A stretch of 64,000 bases of DNA from Fredricksoniimonas sp964643325 (GTDB taxonomy: Bacteria > Omnitrophota > Gorgyraeia > Zapsychrales > Fredricksoniimonadaceae), in contig CAZXSE010000003.1 of assembly GCA_964643325.1 (NCBI GenBank), positions 45,429 through 109,428 on the forward strand, given 5' to 3'. Positions 33,938 to 41,366 of this stretch are shown here, piece after piece. Below the pieces are notes generated by a model. That model did not search any database and was not told the DNA's origin. It worked only from the letters and a program-made list of their open reading frames with translations. Numbering within the stretch: position 1 is the first letter of the stretch; the number at the start of each line of letters is the position of its first letter. The position numbers and the translations under genes were made by a program.

Positions 33938-34951
33938 TCAAACCCCCACCAGGGCGCCGCCCTGATCCATGGACTTCTGGATCGCGGCCAGCGTTCTCAC
34001 GACATCCCCGCCCTTCTCGGCATCCGCGAGGCAGGGCTGTTCATTCTTCCGGATACATTCAATGAAATACTGCCCCTGGGCCTTGAGCGGCTCCGCAAGT
34101 CCGATCTTGGGGATCGTGATGCTCCCCTCGCGCGAGAGCAGTTGGAACTCGCCGTAAGACTCGTAATATTTCGATGTGCGTTCGACAGACTTGTCATAGA
34201 CCCGGACCGCGCCGAGAGGGTCAAGGTCATCCCAGACGATCATCTTCTTCTCGCCCACGATCGTGATCTGCCTGACCTTGCGCGGGTCCGCCCAGCTGAC
34301 ATGCACATTGGCAAGTTTCCCGCCCGGATAATCCAGCGTGGCAAAAGCCAGGTCTTCCAGGGAATTGCCCAGGCATTTCAATCCGCGCGCGGACGCGCTC
34401 ACGGCCGCTTCGCCAAAAAGATGGTCAAAGATCGCGATATCGTGCGGGGCCAGGTCCCAAAGGGCGTTGACGTCATAACGGAAAGGCCCGAGATTGGTGC
34501 GCTCGGAGTGGGCGTAATAGATCCGGCCCATCTCGCCGGAAGCGATATACTCCCTGATCCAGTGGATGCCGGCATTAAAGATGAACACATGCCCGACGAG
34601 AAGGATCTTGCCCGCCTTCGCGGCCAACGCCTTAAGGTCCATGCACTCGCCATAGGTCATGGCCAGCGGCTTCTCGCACAGAACGTGCTTGCCCGCGGCC
34701 AACGCTTCTTTGGTGAATTGATAGTGGTATTTGGTGGGCGCCGCAATGCAGACCGCGTCAATGGCCGGGTCCGCGAGGATGGTGCGATGGTCCTGGCTTA
34801 CCTCGACCGACGGGAACAGGGCCTTGATCGCTTTCAGGCGCGCGGGATCGATATCAGCGCAGCGCGCGCATCTGGCGTCAGGAAGCTGGGAAAATACGCG
34901 GATATGGTTCGGGCCCCAGTGGCCGCAACCGATAACACCGACTGATATCAC
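33938..34951 (-). CDS. Gfo/Idh/MocA family oxidoreductase, WlbA-like
   Basis: 337 residues. NAD-binding Rossmann start (SVGVIGCGHWGPNHIRVF), then AAPTKYHYQFTKEALAAGKHVLCEKPLAMT with the catalytic EKP lysine, and a C-terminal beta-sheet domain. Likely oxidises a UDP-sugar for surface polysaccharide, as in WlbA/WbpB pathways. GTG start at 34951 with AAGGAG spaced 5-6 nt. Divergent from the 35081 gene, with its own promoter. Confidence 0.88.
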   Translation of the reverse strand: MISVGVIGCGHWGPNHIRVFSQLPDARCARCADIDPARLKAIKALFPSVEVSQDHRTILADPAIDAVCIAAPTKYHYQFTKEALAAGKHVLCEKPLAMTYGECMDLKALAAKAGKILLVGHVFIFNAGIHWIREYIASGEMGRIYYAHSERTNLGPFRYDVNALWDLAPHDIAIFDHLFGEAAVSASARGLKCLGNSLEDLAFATLDYPGGKLANVHVSWADPRKVRQITIVGEKKMIVWDDLDPLGAVRVYDKSVERTSKYYESYGEFQLLSREGSITIPKIGLAEPLKAQGQYFIECIRKNEQPCLADAEKGGDVVRTLAAIQKSMDQGGALVGV

Positions 34952-35006
34952 ACCGGTCTCCTTGTCGATATTTGCACAAAACCCGTTGTCAGGCTGTTAA
35001 GGCATC

Positions 35007-35034
35007 ATTATATCGATGAAACCGTCGAGCTCAA
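35007..35034 (-). promoter_or_regulatory. Promoter for the oxidoreductase-acetyltransferase-GT2 operon
   Basis: Minus strand TTGAGC (35034-35029), 16-nt spacer, TATAAT (35012-35007), giving an approximately 50-nt leader before the GTG at 34951. It lies back to back with the plus-strand promoter at 35044. Confidence 0.55.
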
Positions 35035-35043
35035 AGGTTTTTA

Positions 35044-35072
35044 TTGAAATAGCCCCCGCGGCACACTAAAAT
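35044..35072 (+). promoter_or_regulatory. Promoter for the 35081 gene pair
   Basis: TTGAAA (35044-35049), 17-nt spacer, TAAAAT (35067-35072). Only 8 nt separate the -10 box from the ATG at 35081 and no Shine-Dalgarno is present, so the message is probably leaderless, the same geometry as bamA. Confidence 0.65.
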
Positions 35073-35080
35073 ACCCATCC

Positions 35081-35503
35081 ATGAAAGATCTCCCTCTGAA
35101 ACAGAAGCTCCTGTGGGGCCTGATCATCATCCTCACGCTTGTCAGCGCGGGACAGACCATCTTCCGGCTGGCCGAGATCTATCCCAAGAAAAAGCCGCAC
35201 GCTTTTGCCTTTACCGGAAAGAAATTCTCCGGCCTTGAAAAACTTCTGAAGAACGAAAAATATGCGGGCTATTATACCGACATGCCGGATGGCAAAGACC
35301 GGACAACCATGGAACTTCTGCAGGCCCAGCACGAAGTGGTCCCTTTGATCCTTGATCCTGACAGCATTGAACACCGTTACATCATCGTTAATTGCATTAA
35401 CATCCCGCAGGCGATCGAAAAATTCAAAGCCCTGGGGGCCATTCCCCTGACGCGCAATAACATGGGGATCTTTGTTGTTGAAAGGCCGGAATTCCGCCCA
35501 TGA
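35081..35503 (+). CDS. Hypothetical membrane-anchored protein
   Basis: 140 residues, not recognised. One N-terminal transmembrane helix (LLWGLIIILTLVSAGQTIF), a basic stretch (PKKKP), then an approximately 100-residue soluble domain ending IPLTRNNMGIFVVERPEFRP. The soluble part has the look of the small extracytoplasmic domains that accompany GT-C proteins (an alternating beta/alpha pattern), but that is only an impression. It overlaps the next gene by 4 nt (ATGA), so the two probably work together. Confidence 0.7.
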   Translation: MKDLPLKQKLLWGLIIILTLVSAGQTIFRLAEIYPKKKPHAFAFTGKKFSGLEKLLKNEKYAGYYTDMPDGKDRTTMELLQAQHEVVPLILDPDSIEHRYIIVNCINIPQAIEKFKALGAIPLTRNNMGIFVVERPEFRP

Positions 35504-36834
35504 TCTACATCCTCCCGGCCCTCATTTCTTTCACATTAGGACTCTTGATCCTCAAGGCCGTTCTCAGGGACCGCCTGCCGGGCGCTCTGCTGACCTTATT
35601 CCTCGGCGCCGCCATCGGGCTTGGTGCCAGCGGGTTCCTGACATTCACCAGCTTTCTTCTGTTCAACCAGCTCATCCCTGCTTTTGTGATCGCGCTCAAC
35701 CTTAGCGTCATTGCTGCATTAATGTTCCTGCTCAAACGCAGGAATGATCTCGATATGTCCGCCTTCATTAAAAGTTTTACGCGGGGAGATCTCATCGCGC
35801 TGGGCGCGCTCATCGTCCTGATGATCCCGATGCTGTTGTTCGCGAGCCTCTATCCTTACGGCGGCTGGGATGCCTGGGGTTCATGGAATGTGAAGGCGCG
35901 CTTTCTCTTTCTCGGCGGGGCTTCCTGGTCTTACATGTTCGATCCCATCCTATGGCGCAGTCAGATCCTTTATCCGTTCCTTTTGCCGCTGATGAATGTC
36001 TGGTTCTGGTGTTTTGGCGCGCAGCCGACCTATGCCGTACCCATGGCCATGACCTGCGTGATCCCTCTGATCACAGCCGGCATGCTTTACGCGGGGCTTA
36101 AAGCCTTCAGTAAAAGCCCGTTCGCGATCCTTGCCCCTGTGTGGATCTTCAGCAACATGTTCATCATCCAGCTCTCGGGCAGCCAGTACAGCGACCTGCT
36201 CGTCGGAATGTTCCTGCTCATCGCCATTATCCTGTGGCTGTTGTTCCAGAGATCCAAAGACCCGGGGCTGCTGATCCTGATGGGCGTGGCGCTCGGCATG
36301 CTGGCTTTTACAAAGGTCGAAGGAACGTCCCTGGCCGTCGTGACCCTGGCCGCGGCCGCATGGCTCATGCACACTGATCCGGCCATGGCTATGATCAAAA
36401 AGAAGGCCTTCCTTGTCCTGACGCTCGCGACAACCATCGCCGCCCTGCCGGCCATGATCTATTTTGTCTTCTATGCCCCGCGCGAAAGCGGCATCTTCAT
36501 CAACGGCCTGACATCCGCCGGGCATCCCACATCCCTTGACCGGCTGATGTTCGTGATCCGTTACGCGGGCATCGAATTCACCAGCATGAAATGGAATGGA
36601 TTGTGGCTGGCATTGGCGGCATGCATCCTGGTGTGCGGTAAAACAAGCTGGCGGCGGGAACTGCGGATCCTTCCCGTGGTCCTGGGGACCTACGTGATCA
36701 TCTTCATCCTATCCTACTGGATCAATACCTTCTACGACATCACCTGGTGGACGACCACAAGCATGAACCGGGTGATCCTTGCCATGGCCCCATCCTGCGC
36801 GCTGTGGGCATTCCTCTGCATGGAGAAAGAATAA
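35500..36834 (+). CDS. Polytopic membrane protein, GT-C glycosyltransferase-like
   Basis: 444 residues, about eleven transmembrane helices. The first periplasmic loop contains LYPYGGWDAWGSWNVKARFLF, where an aspartate in a Gly/Trp-rich loop resembles the catalytic loop of GT39/GT-C enzymes that use polyprenyl-phosphate sugars. Later helices carry YSDLLVGMFLL and KVEGTSLAVV. Donor and acceptor are unknown. It could glycosylate surface lipid or protein with the sugars made by the divergent cluster (inference from neighbourhood). Confidence 0.75.
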   Translation: MIYILPALISFTLGLLILKAVLRDRLPGALLTLFLGAAIGLGASGFLTFTSFLLFNQLIPAFVIALNLSVIAALMFLLKRRNDLDMSAFIKSFTRGDLIALGALIVLMIPMLLFASLYPYGGWDAWGSWNVKARFLFLGGASWSYMFDPILWRSQILYPFLLPLMNVWFWCFGAQPTYAVPMAMTCVIPLITAGMLYAGLKAFSKSPFAILAPVWIFSNMFIIQLSGSQYSDLLVGMFLLIAIILWLLFQRSKDPGLLILMGVALGMLAFTKVEGTSLAVVTLAAAAWLMHTDPAMAMIKKKAFLVLTLATTIAALPAMIYFVFYAPRESGIFINGLTSAGHPTSLDRLMFVIRYAGIEFTSMKWNGLWLALAACILVCGKTSWRRELRILPVVLGTYVIIFILSYWINTFYDITWWTTTSMNRVILAMAPSCALWAFLCMEKE

Positions 36835-36840
36835 GTTAGA

Positions 36841-37033
36841 CTTCGAGCCGCGGGCAATGCACTCCTGGCCCTTCCCACGATCAGAAATTTTTTGGCAAAA
36901 GTTCCCGAGACTTTACGTCGGGATCGTGGCGAAGCCCGCAGGCATTGAGCGCTTTACGAGACCGACGTAAACCGAAGGGAACGGCAAAAAATTTTGTGGG
37001 AAGGGCCAGGAGTGCGTTGCCTGAGCGGCGAAG
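36841..37033. repeat. Long multi-stem hairpin element
   Basis: A 193-nt nearly palindromic element. Paired arms: CTTCG/CGAAG (36841-36845, 37029-37033), a 26-bp stem with one wobble (36853-36878 with 36996-37021), AAATTTTTTG/CAAAAAATTT (36885-36894, 36985-36994), GTTCCC/GGGAAC (36901-36906, 36977-36982), TTTACGTCGG/CCGACGTAAA (36912-36921, 36962-36971), and a 40-nt loop. GATCGTGG in the loop (36922-36929) can alternatively pair with CCACGATC (36875-36882). It lies between convergent genes. Confidence 0.8.
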
Positions 37034-37065
37034 AAGCACAACGAACATTCCTCTTTAATATAAAA

Positions 37066-37111
37066 ATCCCCCTGACATCAGATGTTATAAAACATCCGCT
37101 ATCAGGGGGAT
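37066..37111 (-). terminator. Intrinsic terminator of the greA operon
   Basis: ATCCCCCTGA (37066-37075) pairs with TCAGGGGGAT (37102-37111), with an inner GATGTT/AACATC stem (37081-37096). On the minus strand the hairpin is followed by TTTTTATATT. It begins 15 nt after the greA stop. Confidence 0.85.
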
Positions 37112-37126
37112 CATGGAACAATTATT

Positions 37127-37600
37127 TTATCGCTTGATCGTCAGGACCTTGAATTTCTTGGTCCCGGCCGGGATCTTGATCTCGATCTCGTCGCCGACAA
37201 CATGGGTCAAAAGCCCTTTGCCGATAGGCGAAAAAACAGAGATGCGGTTCTCCCCGAACTCGGCCTCCTCAGGCGCCACCAGCATATAACGGACCTTCTT
37301 TTGCGTATCCAGGTCCGTCAATTCCACCGTCGCCCCGATAAAGATCTTGTCGGCGGGGATGTTCATGTCGTCGATGAAAGAAACATTCGAGAGCGTTGCC
37401 TCGAGCTCGGCCACGCGCGCTTCATTATGCGCCTGCGCGTCCTTGGCCGCGTCGTATTCAGCGTTCTCGGAGATATCGCCCTGCGCCCGTGCCTCGCCGA
37501 TGGCTTTGGCAATGCGCTGGCGCTCCGTGATCTTTAAAAAATCCAGTTGATCAAGGAGCTTCTGATATCCTTCTCTGGTCAGATAAACCTGGGCCGGCAT
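37127..37600 (-). CDS. greA: Transcription elongation factor GreA
   Basis: 157 residues, usual length. N-terminal coiled coil (about 1-75) with the conserved loop RAQGDISENAEYDAAKDAQ, whose acidic residues enter the RNA polymerase secondary channel, and a C-terminal FKBP-like domain ending GTKKFKVLTIKR. It is preceded by the PC4-like gene and followed by a strong terminator. Confidence 0.96.
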   Translation of the reverse strand: MPAQVYLTREGYQKLLDQLDFLKITERQRIAKAIGEARAQGDISENAEYDAAKDAQAHNEARVAELEATLSNVSFIDDMNIPADKIFIGATVELTDLDTQKKVRYMLVAPEEAEFGENRISVFSPIGKGLLTHVVGDEIEIKIPAGTKKFKVLTIKR

Positions 37601-37618
37601 ATGGTCTTTATCGCCCGC

Positions 37619-37852
37619 TCACATGCTTTCAACGGCCTTCATCATGACCGGCACAACGGCCTGGACCTCGTCCTTGGTCATGCGGCCAAGCTTGCTGAAA
37701 CGCCACTCACCGGAGGCGTCCTGGTTCTCGCGCCCGAGCTGCAGCTTTTTCTCGCCGCCATTGTAGGAGAACACCCCCACCGTAATGCGCGACCCGTCGA
37801 ATTCCTTGACCTCCTTGAAAACATCCACATCCAACGATTTATCGTAAGGCAT
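37619..37852 (-). CDS. PC4/YdbC-like single-stranded DNA-binding protein
   Basis: 77 residues. Sequence VFKEVKEFDGSRITVGVFSY, QLGRENQD and FSKLGRMTKDEVQAVVPVM matches the transcriptional coactivator p15/PC4 domain: four beta strands and a C-terminal helix that dimerises and binds melted DNA. Bacterial YdbC-like members are known, but roles are poorly defined. The placement directly before greA suggests a link to transcription. AGGAG RBS. Confidence 0.8.
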   Translation of the reverse strand: MPYDKSLDVDVFKEVKEFDGSRITVGVFSYNGGEKKLQLGRENQDASGEWRFSKLGRMTKDEVQAVVPVMMKAVESM

Positions 37853-37872
37853 GATCTTTTCTCCTATTCAAT

Positions 37873-37967
37873 AACATCCCTGCCATCCGTTCGGGCGGCA
37901 TGCCCGCGTGCGGCATCAGGGGTGCTCCGGCAGTATTCTTGCCGGATCAGGTTAAACCAGGGATGTT
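37873..37967 (-). promoter_or_regulatory. Three-way-junction-like structure upstream of the PC4-like gene
   Basis: An outer 10-bp stem AACATCCCTG/CAGGGATGTT (37873-37882, 37958-37967) encloses two hairpins: TCCGGCA/TGCCGGA around a 7-nt loop (37926-37932, 37940-37946) and CGGGC/GCCCG near 37892-37906. In the minus transcript it spans the ybaB stop codon and ends about 9 nt before the RBS of the PC4-like gene. It could couple or attenuate the two genes; the role is inferred. Confidence 0.45.
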
Positions 37968-38246
37968 GAGCCCCGGCATTTTCTGCATCTGCGCGGCCGC
38001 CTCTTTCTGCGACTTGCGGATGGCCATGTTCACCGCCTTGATCAATTCCGTCTGGAAACGGCCCTTCTGTTTCGGGTCCAGCCAGGAATCCTCGATCTCG
38101 ATCGTCTGAAAGATCTGTGCGCCATTAAGCTTGATCCTGATCCCCCGGACCTCATTATACTCGATGACAAGCTTCTCCAGCTCTCTTTTGAGCATGTCCG
38201 CCTGTTTCTTGAGCTCCATCATCTTCTTCATTTTATCGAACATCAT
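37947..38246 (-). CDS. ybaB: YbaB/EbfC family nucleoid-associated protein
   Basis: 99 residues. Typical start (MFDKMKKMMELKKQADMLKREL), central GIRIKLNGAQIFQTIEIEDSW, and ending PGLNIPGLT, close to the conserved YbaB C-terminal PGL motif. A dimeric DNA-binding tweezer. It usually neighbours dnaX and recR, but not here. The stop codon lies within the arm of a folded element. Confidence 0.92.
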   Translation of the reverse strand: MMFDKMKKMMELKKQADMLKRELEKLVIEYNEVRGIRIKLNGAQIFQTIEIEDSWLDPKQKGRFQTELIKAVNMAIRKSQKEAAAQMQKMPGLNIPGLT

Positions 38247-38326
38247 TGCCTCCTGAACGTTTTTCTATACCGGCAAAAGTGTAATTCTATACGCGAAACC
38301 GGGATTTAGCAACAATACAATTCCCC

Positions 38327-38620
38327 TTACCTGATCGCGAACCCGATGTCATACAATGTCGGCACCAGGAACTTCTGCAGGAACAGGATGATCACGAACG
38401 CGATCAGCGGAGAAATATCAATGGGCATCGCGGGCAGTAACCTGCGGATCGGGGCCAGTATCGGCTCCGTCACCCGTTCCAGGAACTGCACGATCGGATT
38501 GAGCGGGTCCGGCCCGACCCAGCTGATCAGCGCCCGGACAAGCACCAGCCAGTAGAACACTTTCAGGATAAGATCAATAACTTGCGCCACAGCAGCGAAA
38601 AAATTAGCAAAAACGAACAT
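38327..38620 (-). CDS. YggT family membrane protein
   Basis: 97 residues with two hydrophobic segments (about 10-30 and 65-90) flanking the YggT signature LVLVRALISWVGPDPLNPIVQFLERVTEPILAPIRRLLP. The function in the family is not well defined; links to cell division and osmotic stress have been suggested. It lies between ybaB and the mscS-type gene. Confidence 0.9.
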   Translation of the reverse strand: MFVFANFFAAVAQVIDLILKVFYWLVLVRALISWVGPDPLNPIVQFLERVTEPILAPIRRLLPAMPIDISPLIAFVIILFLQKFLVPTLYDIGFAIR

Positions 38621-38632
38621 GGGCTCCCTTTC

Positions 38633-39721
38633 TTATTTTTCCTGGATAACGGTGCGTATCGGATAAGGGATAACGATCCCCTCGGCCGCAAAACGCTCCT
38701 TGACCTGTTTGATATACTCGTGCTTAACAAGATGCGTGGACGGCCAATCCCGGGCGCGCAAGATCACATTAAAGTCAATGCTCGATTCCCCGAACGTATG
38801 GTAACGGATGAACGGCGTGAAGGACGGCACCCCGCCGGTGCATTCTTTCATGACCTTGGCCCCGACATCCGTCGCGACCCGTTCCACATGCTCAAGGTCC
38901 GAGTTGTAATGAACGCCGATACCAACAAGCACGGCCATTTCCGTATCCGGATAGAAATAGTTCATGACCCTGGACCCGACAAGCGCTTTATTCGGGATAA
39001 TGACCGTATTATTGTTGGGCTGGCAGATCCAGGTCGAACGCCAACCGATCTTGACCACGGTCCCCTCTTCGCCGGATTCCAACTTAATGAACTGACCAAC
39101 CTGGATCGGCTTATCGGCAATGATCTGGATCCCGGAAAAGAAATTCTCAAGCGTCGGCTGCAGCGCCAGTGCCACGGCCAGCGAGCCAATGCCGAGGGAT
39201 GCGATGATCGGCGTGATCGATACGCCAAAACTGTCGAGGAGCACCAGCCCGCCGAGCACCAGAACAACCACGCGGATAACGCCCTGAGCAATGCCGCCCG
39301 ATGTCTTGAGGATCTCCACCTTAACGGCATACAGATCGATCAAACCTCGAAGGAATTTGTCAACGAACAGGACCGCTGCCAGTATGCCGACGATCTTGAA
39401 GCCGTCCATCAAATACTTGCTGATATCCACTTGCCCCGCAGGGACCAGGTTCTGCACAAGCAGGATGCCTGTCGCGTAAATAAGCAATTGCAACGGAAAG
39501 TCCAACGCATCCAGCAGGATATCGTCAAGCTGGGTCGTTGTCCGGGCCGCGAACTTCCTGACCATGGCAAAAGCGATCTTTTTAACAGCGGTCATGATGA
39601 ACGCCCATGCGATAAAGACCGCGGGCACGCTGATCCAGGGAGAAATATGCGCCTGCAGCCCTGCCGCGCGCTCGATCTGCGTCAACGCTTCACCCGTGCT
39701 GTTCACTGTTTCTGTTCCCAT
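38633..39721 (-). CDS. MscS-family mechanosensitive ion channel
   Basis: 362 residues. About four or five transmembrane helices, the pore-lining helix followed by the MscS beta domain (SLGIGSLAVALALQPTLENFFSGIQIIADKPIQVGQFIKLESGEEGTVVKIGWRSTWI) and a C-terminal alpha/beta domain. It releases solutes on hypo-osmotic shock. Longer N-terminus than E. coli MscS (286 residues). Followed 12 nt later by yggT. Confidence 0.92.
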   Translation of the reverse strand: MGTETVNSTGEALTQIERAAGLQAHISPWISVPAVFIAWAFIMTAVKKIAFAMVRKFAARTTTQLDDILLDALDFPLQLLIYATGILLVQNLVPAGQVDISKYLMDGFKIVGILAAVLFVDKFLRGLIDLYAVKVEILKTSGGIAQGVIRVVVLVLGGLVLLDSFGVSITPIIASLGIGSLAVALALQPTLENFFSGIQIIADKPIQVGQFIKLESGEEGTVVKIGWRSTWICQPNNNTVIIPNKALVGSRVMNYFYPDTEMAVLVGIGVHYNSDLEHVERVATDVGAKVMKECTGGVPSFTPFIRYHTFGESSIDFNVILRARDWPSTHLVKHEYIKQVKERFAAEGIVIPYPIRTVIQEK

Positions 39722-39743
39722 AAAAACCCCCCCTTCGATCGCC

Positions 39744-40337
39744 TTAGAACACCTTGATCAGCGTTCCGTCAATGATCCGTTTCTCCAGCCGGTCCAGGAT
39801 GCGCTTGCTCTTGCGCGAGATATTCTTAAGTTCGACCATGATCGAACTGATATCCTCGGTGGTCTGATTGAACCCCTTCGCCGTGTCCTTGAGGACTTCC
39901 GCGATATCATAAACATCGAGCATGGGATCGCCCATGACCGGCCTGTCAATGTCCAGCTCCTTTTCGAACGGGCGCCGGCCGATCTCCACGTATTTTGACC
40001 CAAGGACCCCTTCGGTCTGTATGGCCACGCGCGTCGAAAGGCGCACCTGGCCTTCAAACTTCTTGTAAACACCCAGCTTCACAATGATCCCGCGGCCGAG
40101 GATCTCTTCGTCGAGAAAGCCGATGCTTTCCACCAGGCCGACGGTCACGCCCGAGAGCCTGACCGGCGCGCCTTCCGCCAGGCCGCTGACCCGGTCAAAA
40201 AGGACCTCGATGACCGTCTTGGGCTGGGCAAAGCCTTTATTGAAACCGATAAAAAAGATCACGCCCGCGACCAGGAGCGTTCCCAGCAGAAAAAATATCC
40301 CGGCCCAGAATTGTTTCATGACATCGTCTTTTAACAT
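39744..40337 (-). CDS. mlaD: MlaD-like MCE-domain substrate-binding protein
   Basis: 197 residues from ATG 40337, which follows GGAG at 7 nt and lies 4 nt after the mlaF stop; a start at 40472 would lie inside mlaF. One N-terminal transmembrane helix (FWAGIFFLLGTLLVAGVIFFIGF), one MCE domain (about 35-120; VIEVLFDRVSGLAEGAPVRLSGVTVG), then a helical tail. It forms the periplasmic hexameric ring of the Mla-type lipid ABC transporter. Confidence 0.92.
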   Translation of the reverse strand: MLKDDVMKQFWAGIFFLLGTLLVAGVIFFIGFNKGFAQPKTVIEVLFDRVSGLAEGAPVRLSGVTVGLVESIGFLDEEILGRGIIVKLGVYKKFEGQVRLSTRVAIQTEGVLGSKYVEIGRRPFEKELDIDRPVMGDPMLDVYDIAEVLKDTAKGFNQTTEDISSIMVELKNISRKSKRILDRLEKRIIDGTLIKVF

Positions 40338-40341
40338 AATA

Positions 40342-41058
40342 TTACTCCAGGAATTCCTTGATGAACGGGTCCGCGGACTGCCGCAGATCCTCTTCGCGCC
40401 CCTGCCCGAGAACGCGCCCCTGCCGCAGAACGATCGCGCGGTCCGCGATGCGGAAAGCATTGCGCACATCATGCGTCGTGATCACGGTCGTGCACCCCGC
40501 GCGCCGCGACAGGTCCTTGATCAGGTCCGAAATATCCCGGCTGCGGACCGGATCGAGCCCGGAGGTCGGCTCATCGCACAACAGGACCTTCGACCCCAGC
40601 ACCATCGCGCGCGCCAGCGCCGCACGCTTGCGCATCCCGCCGGAAAGTTCCGACGGATACCGGTCAGCGGATCCCGCCATGTCCACCATGGCCAGATGCC
40701 TGTCAACGGACTCCCTGATCGCGGAAGGCTTAAGCGCAGCATGCTCCTTCAGCGGGAACGCCAGGTTCTCCCCCACGGTCATGAAATCATAGAGCGCGCT
40801 GTCCTGAAAAAGATACCCAACGTTGCGGCGGAACTTGAGGAGCGCCGGCTCGGCAAGGGACGTGACCTTGACGCCATCGATCTCGATCTCGCCCGCGTCC
40901 GGCGCCATCAGCCCGATCAAATTCAGCAGAAGAACGCTCTTGCCCGTTCCGCTCGGACCCATGACCGCGACGATCTCGCCCGTGGCCACGTCAAGATCGA
41001 GCGCGTCCAGCACTTTCTGCCCGTTGAATGACTTGCAAAGGTTCCTGACACGTATCAT
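40342..41058 (-). CDS. mlaF: MlaF-like ABC transporter ATP-binding protein
   Basis: 238 residues. Walker A GPSGTGKSVLLLN, Q-loop region YLFQDSALYDFMTVGENL, signature LSGGMRKRAALARAM, Walker B LLCDEPTSGLDP and H-loop ITTHD. The SALYDFMTVxENVAFPL phrase is characteristic of MlaF/Mce ATPases. It powers MlaE/MlaD lipid movement between membranes. ATGA overlap with the upstream small lipoprotein gene. Confidence 0.95.
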   Translation of the reverse strand: MIRVRNLCKSFNGQKVLDALDLDVATGEIVAVMGPSGTGKSVLLLNLIGLMAPDAGEIEIDGVKVTSLAEPALLKFRRNVGYLFQDSALYDFMTVGENLAFPLKEHAALKPSAIRESVDRHLAMVDMAGSADRYPSELSGGMRKRAALARAMVLGSKVLLCDEPTSGLDPVRSRDISDLIKDLSRRAGCTTVITTHDVRNAFRIADRAIVLRQGRVLGQGREEDLRQSADPFIKEFLE

Positions 41059-41366
41059 TGTTCGAACGCGCGGTAACGGTTCTTGGCAAAACGGGTATAA
41101 AGCCTGTCGTACGGGCGGATGTCCGTTCTCTCGATGAAGAAAGGCACGTCCCGCGCCACCCCGATCTGGAAAACCTCGGAATCCAACAGGTTCTCAACCT
41201 CATCCGTCGGGAACCAGTCCTCATTCTCAAAAACAAGCGGTTCGGCGTTACGGATCCAGACGGCTTCGGTCAACCCTGTGTCCGTACCCGGACCATCGCC
41301 CCGTCCTGACGTAACGCATCCCGAAAGAGCAACGACCGCCGCAACAACAGCCAGTATCTTTTTCAT
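41055..41366 (-). CDS. Small lipoprotein embedded in the mla operon
   Basis: 103 residues from ATG 41366. Signal peptide with lipobox LSGC (MKKILAVVAAVVALSGC). The mature domain (about 85 residues) is acidic/aromatic (VFENEDWFPTDEVENLL, IERTDIRPYDRLYTRFAKN) and not similar to MlaA, MlaB or MlaC as far as I can see. ATGA overlaps join it to both mlaE and mlaF, so it is probably an accessory part of this transporter. Confidence 0.8.
   Translation of the reverse strand: MKKILAVVAAVVALSGCVTSGRGDGPGTDTGLTEAVWIRNAEPLVFENEDWFPTDEVENLLDSEVFQIGVARDVPFFIERTDIRPYDRLYTRFAKNRYRAFEQ

Noticed and set aside
37906..37958. Resemblance to the 3' half of a TPP riboswitch (AACCTGATCCGG ... GCCGG)
   Set aside because: The matching half overlaps the conserved ybaB C-terminus, the GCTGAGA half is missing, and the downstream gene has no link to thiamine.
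37873..37967. 4.5S SRP RNA next to ybaB
   Set aside because: ffs often lies near dnaX-ybaB, but the GGAA tetraloop and conserved CAGG-CCGGAAGGAAGCAGCC helix are absent.
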